From: CAYXGZ01 sp964464755
GTDB lineage: Bacteria; Planctomycetota; MHYJ01; JACPRB01
DNA length: 21,764 nucleotides
Direction: 5' to 3'
Assembly (NCBI GenBank): GCA_964464755.1
Contig: CAYXGZ010000055.1
Location: forward strand, 1 to 21,764
Shown here: piece after piece, positions 14,112 through 20,229 of the stretch
How the letters are laid out: every line of letters begins with the position of its first letter
Position numbering within the stretch: position 1 is the first letter of the stretch
Notes under the pieces: generated by a model
Seen by the model: the letters and a program-made list of their open reading frames with translations, nothing else
The model's database searches: none
What the model was told of the DNA's origin: nothing
Program-made: the position numbers and the translations under genes

Positions 14112-14981
14112 CTACCGGAAGAGGCGGTCGCGCTTGGCGCGGTCGAAGCCCAGGACCACGGCCGGCTCGGCCCCGGGGGCCAGGAGGACCCGGTCGCCGA
14201 GGTGCAGGGCGTGGCGGGCCCGGTCGCCGTCGATCCAGAGGCAGGCCTCGTTCATGAGCACGACGAGCTCGATGCGCCGCCTCGCCTCGCCGCGCAGGAG
14301 GCGGTGCGCCGAGTGGGGCCAGCCGTAGGGCTCGCGCACGGCGAACTGGGCCTTCGCGGAGGAGATCGGCATGCGCCGCCCGCCCGCCGCGAGGATGGCC
14401 GCGGTCGAGCCGGCGGCCGTCGAGATCCACACGCCCGAGCTGCGCTGGTGCTCGCGCCGGCCGTCGACGGAGATCTCGTAGCGCGACATCGAGCCCGGGT
14501 TGCGGTGGGCGAAGAGCACGTCGTTGAGCACGAGCTCCGGCAGCGACCGCCCGTTGACCTGGACGGCGAGGCGGGAGAGCCGCGTCGCGGGGAGGCGGCC
14601 GGCGATTGCCCGCTCCAGCGCGGCGGGGAAGCCCCGGCGGTCCGTGCACGTGAAGAGGCCGAGGCTGCGGGCGGGGTCGGAGTTGACGCCGAGGATCGGC
14701 GTCCCGTGCGCGTAGTGGGCGGCCGTGAGGAAGGTCCCGTCGCCGCCGACGGTGACGACGAGGTCGTACTTCGGGTCGGCCGCGAGGCGGCCGCGGTAGA
14801 CGAGGTCGTGGCGCAGGCCGAGCCGGCGGAGCACGCGCTCGACGTCGCGGACCGCGAGGCGGTTCTCGATGTCGGCGCGGAGCAGGCGGGAGCGCTCGTG
14901 GGCCGCGAGGCGGCGCAGCATCGCCCGGTCGGCGCGGTGCGCCTCCAGGAACGACTGCTTGTAGACGACCAGCAGGCGCAC
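14112..14981 (-). CDS. nadK: NAD kinase
   Basis: 289 residues. Phosphorylates NAD to NADP in the cytoplasm using ATP (or polyphosphate in some members). The diagnostic GGDGT is at residues 79-83 (VVTVGGDGTFLTAAHYA), followed by GVNSDPARSLG, the Asn-Asp at 153-154 in ELVLNDVLFAH, and the substrate loop STAAGSTAAILAAGG from residue 187. The last reads GSTAA where most bacterial enzymes have GSTAY, so this is a divergent branch. A 25-residue basic helical stretch (about 20-58) precedes the fold core. The GTG start at 14981 has GGGAGG 5-10 nt upstream, overlapping the end of nadE, and lies 15 bp after the nadE stop. The pair catalyses the last step of NAD synthesis and its conversion to NADP. Confidence 0.9.
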   Translation of the reverse strand: MRLLVVYKQSFLEAHRADRAMLRRLAAHERSRLLRADIENRLAVRDVERVLRRLGLRHDLVYRGRLAADPKYDLVVTVGGDGTFLTAAHYAHGTPILGVNSDPARSLGLFTCTDRRGFPAALERAIAGRLPATRLSRLAVQVNGRSLPELVLNDVLFAHRNPGSMSRYEISVDGRREHQRSSGVWISTAAGSTAAILAAGGRRMPISSAKAQFAVREPYGWPHSAHRLLRGEARRRIELVVLMNEACLWIDGDRARHALHLGDRVLLAPGAEPAVVLGFDRAKRDRLFR

Positions 14982-14996
14982 GGCGCCCTCCCGGGC

Positions 14997-16628
14997 CTAG
15001 ACCTTGCGGGCGATCGGGTACCGGCGGCCCATGCCGAAGGCCTTCGTCGTCACCTTCAGGCCGGGCGGGGCCTGGCGCCGCTTGTACTCCGCGCCCTCGA
15101 CGAGCTTGACGACCTTGTCCACGACGGCGCGGTCGAAGCCCGCCGCGGCGATGTCCGCGGGCGACTTGCGGCCGACGACGTAGTGCTCCAGGATCGGGTC
15201 GAGCACGTCGTACTCGGGCAGCGTGTCGGAGTCCTTCTGGTTCGCCTTCAGCTCGGCCGACGGCGGCTTCGTGAGGATCGCGGCCGGGATGACCTCGCGG
15301 TCCTTGTTCACGACCTCCCTGGAGATCTTGTAGACCATCGTCTTGGGGACGTCGTTGATCACCGCGAGGCCGCCGGCCATGTCGCCGTAGAGGGTGCAGT
15401 AGCCCGTGGAGAGCTCGCTCTTGTTGCCCGTCGAGAGGACGAGGTGGCCGAGCTTGTTCGAGATCGCCATGAGGACGTTGCCCCGGATGCGCGCCTGGAT
15501 GTTCTCCTCGGTCGTGTCCTTGGGCTTGCCGGCGAAGAGCTTCTCGAACTCGCCGAGGTACTGCTTGAAGAGGCCGTGGATCTGGAGCTGCTGGAACTGG
15601 ATGCCGAGGTTGCGCGCGAGCAGCTCGGAGTCGTGCACGGAGCCGTGGCTCGAGAACTCGGTGGGCATCGTGACGCCGAGGACGTTCTCCGGCCCGAGGG
15701 CCTGGGCCGCGACGGCCGCGACGAGCGCGGAGTCGACGCCGCCCGAGAGGCCGACGACGGCCTTCTTGAAGCCGCACTTGTGGACGTAGTCCCGGGTCCC
15801 GAGGACCAGGGCCTTGTGGACCATCTCGGCGTCGGAGCGGGCCTCCTCGCGGAGGTCGCCGGCGCCGTACTGGAGGTCGGCGACGACCAGGTCCTCCTCG
15901 AAGCTCTTCGCCCGGGCGATGACCTCGCCCTTCTCGTTGACGCAGACGCTGGAGCCGTCGAAGACGAGCTCGTCGTTGCCGCCGACCTGGTTGACGAGGA
16001 GCACGGGCATCTTGTGCTCGAGGGCCTTGGCCCGGGCGAGCTCGACGCGCAGCTTCTCCTTGCCGATCCACCAGGGGCTGGCGGAGATGTTCACGATGGC
16101 GCCGATCTTCTTCTTGGCGACGTCGGCGAGCGGGTCGCGGTGGTAGAGCTTGCGCGGCCCGCAGATCTCGTCCGTCCAGAGGTCCTCGCAGATCGTGACG
16201 GCGATCTTCATCGGGCCGACCTTCACGGGCACGAGGCCCGAGGCGGGCTCGAAGTAGCGGTCCTCGTCGAAGACGTCGTAGGTCGGCAGCAGGGACTTGT
16301 AGCTGACGTAGGCGATCTCGCCGTTCTCGAGCAGCGCGGCCGCGTTGTAGAGCGGCTTGCCCTCGGTGGGGTTCTTGTCGACGTAGCCGACGAGGACGGA
16401 GATGCCCTTCACCTTCTTGGCCAGGCGGTCGAGGGCGGCGAGGTTCTCCTCGACCCACCAGGGGCGCTCGAGGAGGTCGCGGGGGGGATAGCCGGTCAGG
16501 CAGAGCTCCGGGAAGACGACGAGCTGGGCCTCCTGGTCGCGGGCCTTCGCGACGAAGGCCAGGATCTTCTCGATGTTGCCGTCGAAGTCACCGATCGTGG
16601 GATTGATCTGGGCGGCCGCGATCTTCAT
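14997..16628 (-). CDS. nadE: glutamine-dependent NAD+ synthetase
   Basis: 543 residues, a normal length for the two-domain enzyme. Converts nicotinate adenine dinucleotide to NAD+, using ammonia released from glutamine by the N-terminal nitrilase-like domain. The catalytic triad is visible: Glu41 (FPELCLTGYPPRDLL), Lys111 (YKSLLPTYDVFDE) and Cys147 (ICEDLW). The C-terminal synthetase domain has the ATP pyrophosphatase P-loop SGGVDS (295-300) and the later STGNKSELSTGYCTLYGD block. Start: ATG at 16628 with AGGAGA 6-11 nt upstream. It is first in an operon with nadK. The 153-bp gap to the divergent kinase promoter holds GC-rich hairpins and an AT-rich promoter core. Confidence 0.96.
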   Translation of the reverse strand: MKIAAAQINPTIGDFDGNIEKILAFVAKARDQEAQLVVFPELCLTGYPPRDLLERPWWVEENLAALDRLAKKVKGISVLVGYVDKNPTEGKPLYNAAALLENGEIAYVSYKSLLPTYDVFDEDRYFEPASGLVPVKVGPMKIAVTICEDLWTDEICGPRKLYHRDPLADVAKKKIGAIVNISASPWWIGKEKLRVELARAKALEHKMPVLLVNQVGGNDELVFDGSSVCVNEKGEVIARAKSFEEDLVVADLQYGAGDLREEARSDAEMVHKALVLGTRDYVHKCGFKKAVVGLSGGVDSALVAAVAAQALGPENVLGVTMPTEFSSHGSVHDSELLARNLGIQFQQLQIHGLFKQYLGEFEKLFAGKPKDTTEENIQARIRGNVLMAISNKLGHLVLSTGNKSELSTGYCTLYGDMAGGLAVINDVPKTMVYKISREVVNKDREVIPAAILTKPPSAELKANQKDSDTLPEYDVLDPILEHYVVGRKSPADIAAAGFDRAVVDKVVKLVEGAEYKRRQAPPGLKVTTKAFGMGRRYPIARKV

Positions 16629-16664
16629 GGCGTCTCCTATCGCTTCGGGGGCGCCAGGCCGTCC

Positions 16665-16711
16665 GCGGGAACAGGTTCCCCGCGCTCCAACGGCCGTGCG
16701 TACAACGGCCG
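16665..16711. repeat. hairpins in the nadE leader region
   Basis: 16665-16683 forms a near-perfect stem-loop (GCGGGAA / TTCCCCGC around CAGG, one bulge). At 16689-16696 and 16704-16711 the octamer AACGGCCG is directly repeated; because CGGCCG is its own complement, the two copies can also pair around a 9-nt loop. If transcription of nadE starts near 16756, both lie in its 5' leader. Whether they regulate anything is unknown. Confidence 0.4.
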
Positions 16712-16762
16712 GCCCGAAGGCCGACCCTGATCCGCCTCTCTCGCGGGTCGAAAAGTTTGGAA

Positions 16763-16791
16763 GTTATACTTTCTTACTCCTTTGCATGCAA
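16763..16791 (-). promoter_or_regulatory. sigma-70-like promoter, probably for nadE-nadK
   Basis: On the minus strand: TTGCAT (16791-16786), a 17-nt spacer, then TATAAC (16768-16763). The -10 matches the consensus at 5 of 6 positions and the -35 at 3 of 6, with ideal spacing. It predicts a transcript start near 16756 and a leader of about 128 nt before nadE. Confidence 0.45.
16765..16770 (+). promoter_or_regulatory. -10 element TATACT for the kinase gene
   Basis: TATACT on the plus strand overlaps the minus-strand TATAAC by four bases, so the two divergent promoters would compete for the same DNA. The predicted start is near 16777, 9 nt before the mini-ORF ATG (16786) and 38 nt before the kinase ATG at 16815. 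Confidence 0.45.
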
Positions 16792-16818
16792 CGCCTTTCC
16801 GCGCCGGGGCCGTTATGA
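16786..16818 (+). CDS. possible 10-residue leader ORF coupled to the kinase start
   Basis: ATG at 16786 followed by QRLSAPGPL and a TGA whose bases overlap the kinase start codon (ATGA at 16815-16818). It would be the first ATG on a transcript starting near 16777. Its role would be to deliver ribosomes to the kinase start, which lacks a clear Shine-Dalgarno sequence. It may be fortuitous. Confidence 0.25.
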   Translation: MQRLSAPGPL

Positions 16819-18017
16819 TGGTCGCGGACCCGCGTCCAACCCACATGGAAGCAGCCGCCCGGATCCTCGACGGCCACCGGCTTCTGGACCGCCTCTCGGC
16901 GGGCCCGCACGGGGAGGTCTGGAAGGCCGACTTCGGGGGCCGCCCGGTCGCCGTCAAGGTCCTCGGCGGCCGCCGGCCGATCGCCCAGGTCCGCGGCGAG
17001 GCGCTCGCCCAGGAGGCCCTCGGCCGGATCGAGGGGCCCGACCGCGCCTGGTTCCCGCGCGTCGAGGCCGTCCGGCTCGACCACGACCCGCCCTACCTGC
17101 GGCTGGAGTACGTCGAGGGCCGCACGCTCGACGCCCACCTTGCGGCCTCCGCGCCGCCGCTCGAGGCCCGGATCGGCCTGGCCCGCTCCGTGCTCGCCGC
17201 GCTCTCCGCCGTGCACCGCCGGAACTTCGTCCACGGCGACCTCTCGCCCGGCAACGTGATCGTCGAGGCGGGCGGCGGCCTGAAGTTGATCGACGTCGGC
17301 TGCGGCGCGCTCTTCGACCCGGTCCCCGGCGACATCCGCAAGTCCGGCACGGAGGCCGAGCAGGCCCTCGGCGTCGCGAGCCCGCTCTACGCGGCCCCCG
17401 AGCGCTTCGGCGCCGAGTTCGCCGCCTGCGGCCGGCCCGCGGACGTGTTCAGCTTCGGCAAGCTCCTCTCGGCGACCCTCACCGGCGAGGCCCCGTACGT
17501 CGTCAAGCCGCTCTCGAAGCGCTTCCCGTCGCTCGGCGCCCCGGCCGACGACTTCCTCTTCAAGTGCGTCGAGGAGCAGCCCGCCGCGCGCTACGCGGAC
17601 GCGGGCGAGGCGCTCGCGGCCTTCGACCGGGCGTTCCGCGCGGCCCCGCCGGCGGGGGAGTACCGCGCCGAGTGCCCCGAGTGCCGCGCCAAGCTCAGCA
17701 TCCCCGGCGGGTGGGCGGGGGAGCGCTTCCCGTGCCGCGGCTGCGGCCGGCCCCTCGAGGTCCTTTTCACCGACGAGGAGTCCCGCCTCGCGACGATGGC
17801 CGTCGCGGGCGCGCCGCGGGCGGCGGATCCCGGGATCCGCTTCCTCGAGGACGACGTGCTCACGATCGACGGCGACGGCCGGGCCCGGAAGTTCTGCCCG
17901 GCCTGCGGCCGCGAGATCTTCGTCGAGGCCCGGAAGTGCCGCTGGTGCGCGGCCTGGGTCGACGCCGAAGCCCGCAAGGCCGCGGAGCGCGAGACCCGGT
18001 CCCGCCCGGCCCCGTAG
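16815..18017 (+). CDS. Hanks-type Ser/Thr protein kinase with C-terminal zinc-ribbon-like CxxC clusters
   Basis: 400 residues from the ATG at 16815. Kinase subdomains in order: Gly-loop GPHGEVW (30-36), VAVK with Lys48, catalytic loop HGDLSPGN (Asp142, Asn147), DVG in place of DFG (Asp160), YAAPERF (APE) and ADVFSFGKLL. All catalytic residues are present, so activity is expected. After the kinase domain come four CxxC pairs. The first two, CPEC (from Cys287) and CRGC, are 17 residues apart; the second two are CPAC (from Cys361) and CRWC. This suggests two zinc ribbons. There is no transmembrane helix, so it is a cytoplasmic kinase. Alternative starts are TTG 16782 and ATG 16845, neither with a clear Shine-Dalgarno. 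16815 is preferred for its ATGA coupling to the mini-ORF. Confidence 0.88.
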   Translation: MMVADPRPTHMEAAARILDGHRLLDRLSAGPHGEVWKADFGGRPVAVKVLGGRRPIAQVRGEALAQEALGRIEGPDRAWFPRVEAVRLDHDPPYLRLEYVEGRTLDAHLAASAPPLEARIGLARSVLAALSAVHRRNFVHGDLSPGNVIVEAGGGLKLIDVGCGALFDPVPGDIRKSGTEAEQALGVASPLYAAPERFGAEFAACGRPADVFSFGKLLSATLTGEAPYVVKPLSKRFPSLGAPADDFLFKCVEEQPAARYADAGEALAAFDRAFRAAPPAGEYRAECPECRAKLSIPGGWAGERFPCRGCGRPLEVLFTDEESRLATMAVAGAPRAADPGIRFLEDDVLTIDGDGRARKFCPACGREIFVEARKCRWCAAWVDAEARKAAERETRSRPAP

Positions 18018-18018
18018 C

Positions 18019-18033
18019 CGCCCGGTCCGGGCG
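18019..18033. repeat. GC-rich palindrome upstream of ispF
   Basis: CGCCCGG T CCGGGCG is a perfect 7-bp inverted repeat around one base. It starts 2 bp after the kinase stop and ends 5 bp before the TATACT of ispF. It could be a hairpin at the end of the kinase transcript (no T tract follows) or an operator in the promoter spacer. Confidence 0.35.
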
Positions 18034-18038
18034 TCTGC

Positions 18039-18044
18039 TATACT
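18039..18044 (+). promoter_or_regulatory. -10 element TATACT, predicted leaderless start of ispF
   Basis: TATACT ends 8 nt before the ATG at 18053. The expected transcription start falls at 18051-18053, that is, on the start codon. No Shine-Dalgarno sequence stands between them. Confidence 0.5.
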
Positions 18045-18052
18045 CTCGCCCC

Positions 18053-18544
18053 ATGCCGGTCGGACACGGGTGGGACATCCACCGTCTCGTCGCGGGCCGC
18101 CCGCTGTTGCTGGGCGGGCTCGAGATCGACCACCCCCGCGGACTCCTCGGCCACTCCGACGGCGACGCCCTCCTCCACGCCGTCATCGACGCCCTGCTCG
18201 GCGCGGCGGGGAAGGGCGACATCGGGACGTACTTCCCCAGCGAGGACGCGGCGATCCAGGGCATCGCGAGCTCCGAGATGCTCGCCCGGGTGCTCAAGGG
18301 CCTCGCGGGCTGGAAGATCGTCAACGTGGACGCGACGCTGATCCTCGAGGAGCCGAAGCTCGCGGGGCGGAAGGCGGCGATCGCGCGAAACGTCTCCCGC
18401 CTCCTCGGCGGGGCCCCGGTCAACGTGAAGGCGAAGACGGCGGAGGGCCTGGGGCCGATCGGCCACAAGGAGGCCATCGCCTGCCACGCGGTCGTCGAGC
18501 TGCAGAAGAAACCCCGCAAGGTCGCCCGCCGTGCGCGTCCATAA
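18053..18544 (+). CDS. ispF: 2-C-methyl-D-erythritol 2,4-cyclodiphosphate synthase
   Basis: 163 residues, the family length. It closes CDP-ME 2-phosphate to MEcPP, releasing CMP, in the MEP pathway to isoprenoids; it acts as a cytoplasmic trimer. Zinc ligands Asp8 and His10 are in GHGWDIHRL and His42 in GHSDGDALLHAV, exactly at the positions of the E. coli enzyme. DIGTYFPSED matches the family's DIG-x-x-F motif, and the end has NVKAKTAEGLGPIG followed by AIACHAVVEL. The ATG at 18053 fits the family N-terminus and the leaderless promoter. The last 14 bases overlap the start of cysS, so the two are co-transcribed. The C-terminal 12 residues are basic and likely an extension. Confidence 0.96.
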   Translation: MPVGHGWDIHRLVAGRPLLLGGLEIDHPRGLLGHSDGDALLHAVIDALLGAAGKGDIGTYFPSEDAAIQGIASSEMLARVLKGLAGWKIVNVDATLILEEPKLAGRKAAIARNVSRLLGGAPVNVKAKTAEGLGPIGHKEAIACHAVVELQKKPRKVARRARP

Positions 18545-19952
18545 CACCTTCGCGAAGTCGCTCGAGGACTTCGTCCCCCTCGAGGCCGGCAAGGTCCGCA
18601 TGTACAACTGCGGGCCGACGGTCTACGACTCCCCGCACGTGGGGAACTTCCGGACGTTCACGTTCGCGGACACGCTGCGGCGCTACCTCGAGTACCGCGG
18701 CTTCGCCGTCACGCAGGTGATGAACCTCACCGACGTCGGCCACCTCACGCGCGACGACGTCGAGCAGGGCGGCGACAAGATGGAGGAGGGGCTGCGGCGG
18801 CTGCAGGCCCGCGGGGTGGACGTGAAGGACCCCTGGCAGGTCGCCGAGCACTACATCGGCGAGTTCCACGCGGCCCGCAAGGCGCTGGGCTTCCGCGACG
18901 CGCACCACTTCCCGCGGGCGACCGCCTACGTGCCGCAGATGATCTCGATGATCCAGGCGCTGCTCCGCTCGGGGCACGCCTACGTCGTCGGCGGGAACGT
19001 CTACTACGAGGTCGCGAAGTTCCCCGAGTACGGCCGGCTCAGCGGCAACACGCGCGAGCAGCTCGTCGCGGGCTCCCGGGTGGACGTCAACCCGGAGAAG
19101 CGCGACCCGGCCGACTTCGCGCTCTGGAAGACGGATCCCGGGCACCTGATGCAGTTCGACTCGCCCTGGGGCCGCGGCTTCCCCGGCTGGCACATCGAGT
19201 GCTCCGCGATGAGCCGCGAGCTCCTCGGCGCGACCTTCGACATCCACACGGGCGGCGAGGACAACATCTTCCCGCACCACGAGTGCGAGATCGCGCAGAG
19301 CGAGAGCGCCACCGGGAAGCCGTTTTCGAAGTACTGGATGCACGCTCGGCACCTGATGTGGGACGGGAAGAAGATGTCCAAGTCGCAGGGGACGTTCTTC
19401 ACGATCCAGGACCTGCTCGACCGCGGCTACTCCGGGGCGGACATCCGCTACGCGCTCGCGACGACGCACTACCGCCAGCAGGTCAACTACACGATGAAGT
19501 CCTTCGACGACGCGAAGGCGTCGGTGGGGCGGCTGCGGGAGTTCGGCTCGCGGCTCGCGGCCGCGCCGGCGGGATCCGGCGACGCGCTCGGCGCGATCTC
19601 CGCCTCCGCGACCGCGCGCTTCACGGCCGCGATGGACGAGGACCTGAACACCTCGGGCGCCGCCGGGGCGCTGCACGAGTTCGTGCGCGAGGTGAACCGC
19701 GTGCTCGACGCCGGCGGGGCGGATCCCCGCCCGGCGCGCGAGGCGTTCGCGGGCTTCGACTCCGTCTTCAACTTCCTCCACGGGGCGGGGGCGGCGGGCG
19801 CCCCCCCGGAGGTCGTCGCCCTCGCCGAGCAGCGCAAGGCCGCGCGGGCCGCGAAGAACTGGGCGGAGTCCGACCGGCTGAGGCTCGAGATCCAGAAGCT
19901 CGGCTGGGTGCTGAAGGACTCGAAGGACGGGTTCGAGCTCAAGAAGGCGTAG
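18531..19952 (+). CDS. cysS: cysteinyl-tRNA synthetase
   Basis: 473 residues, class Ia aminoacyl-tRNA synthetase that charges tRNA-Cys in the cytoplasm. HIGH-type motif PHVGN at 35-39 and KMSKS at 281-285 (WDGKKMSKSQGTF). Catalytic zinc ligands can be placed at Cys27 (YNCGPTVYD), Cys224 (GWHIECSAMS), His249 and Glu253 (FPHHECE), with the same spacing as in E. coli. The GTG start at 18531 lies inside ispF (14-bp overlap), and the family N-terminus (HNTFAKSLEDFVPLEAGKVRMY) begins there. The end also overlaps a convergent gene by 14 bp. The neighbouring ispF-cysS order is common in other bacteria. Confidence 0.97.
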   Translation: MRVHNTFAKSLEDFVPLEAGKVRMYNCGPTVYDSPHVGNFRTFTFADTLRRYLEYRGFAVTQVMNLTDVGHLTRDDVEQGGDKMEEGLRRLQARGVDVKDPWQVAEHYIGEFHAARKALGFRDAHHFPRATAYVPQMISMIQALLRSGHAYVVGGNVYYEVAKFPEYGRLSGNTREQLVAGSRVDVNPEKRDPADFALWKTDPGHLMQFDSPWGRGFPGWHIECSAMSRELLGATFDIHTGGEDNIFPHHECEIAQSESATGKPFSKYWMHARHLMWDGKKMSKSQGTFFTIQDLLDRGYSGADIRYALATTHYRQQVNYTMKSFDDAKASVGRLREFGSRLAAAPAGSGDALGAISASATARFTAAMDEDLNTSGAAGALHEFVREVNRVLDAGGADPRPAREAFAGFDSVFNFLHGAGAAGAPPEVVALAEQRKAARAAKNWAESDRLRLEIQKLGWVLKDSKDGFELKKA

Positions 19953-20229
19953 CGGGCGGCGGATCCTTCGGCGGCTCCTTCGCCGCGTCCTTGGCCGGGT
20001 ACTCCCGCTGGAAGCGGTTGAGCGTCTTCTCGAACAGCTCCTCGGTGTTCTTCGACCGGGCCGAGATCTCCCGGGCGGCCAGCACGAGCGACGCCGCGAC
20101 GAGCACCGAGCCCACGAGCATCCCGCCGCAGCCCCAGCGGAGCGCCTCGCTGCCCGCCTTGAGCAGCACGATGACCAGCACCCCGCAGATCAGGAGGATC
20201 ATCCCGGCCCACGAGACGATCCGGACCAT
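19939..20229 (-). CDS. small two-helix membrane protein next to cstA
   Basis: 96 residues from the ATG at 20229, whose first base is shared with the cstA stop codon (TGATG), so translation is coupled. Two hydrophobic helices (about 3-23, IVSWAGMILLICGVLVIVLL, and about 32-52, GCGGMLVGSVLVAASLVLAA) are followed by a charged, probably coiled tail with SKNTEELFEKTLNRFQREYP and a Pro/Lys-rich end. I do not recognise a family. In enterobacteria cstA paralogues are followed by a different small protein (YbdD/YjiX type), to which this one shows no visible similarity. A role as CstA partner is inferred from position only. The 3' end overlaps cysS tail-to-tail by 14 bp. Confidence 0.72.
   Translation of the reverse strand: MVRIVSWAGMILLICGVLVIVLLKAGSEALRWGCGGMLVGSVLVAASLVLAAREISARSKNTEELFEKTLNRFQREYPAKDAAKEPPKDPPPATPS

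Noticed and set aside
10153..14328. Long plus-strand frames opposite the propeller operon with repeats such as VAAVRGDR and ARRV
   Set aside because: The repetition mirrors the propeller blades encoded on the other strand.
16665..16683. Rho-independent terminator in the nadE/kinase intergenic region
   Set aside because: The stem is good, but no T tract follows on either strand and no gene ends nearby; listed as a leader hairpin instead.
14202..16730. 842-codon plus-strand open frame across nadK and nadE
   Set aside because: Shadow of two firmly identified minus-strand genes; composition is dominated by Ala, Val, Asp, Leu and Gly with no recognisable domain.
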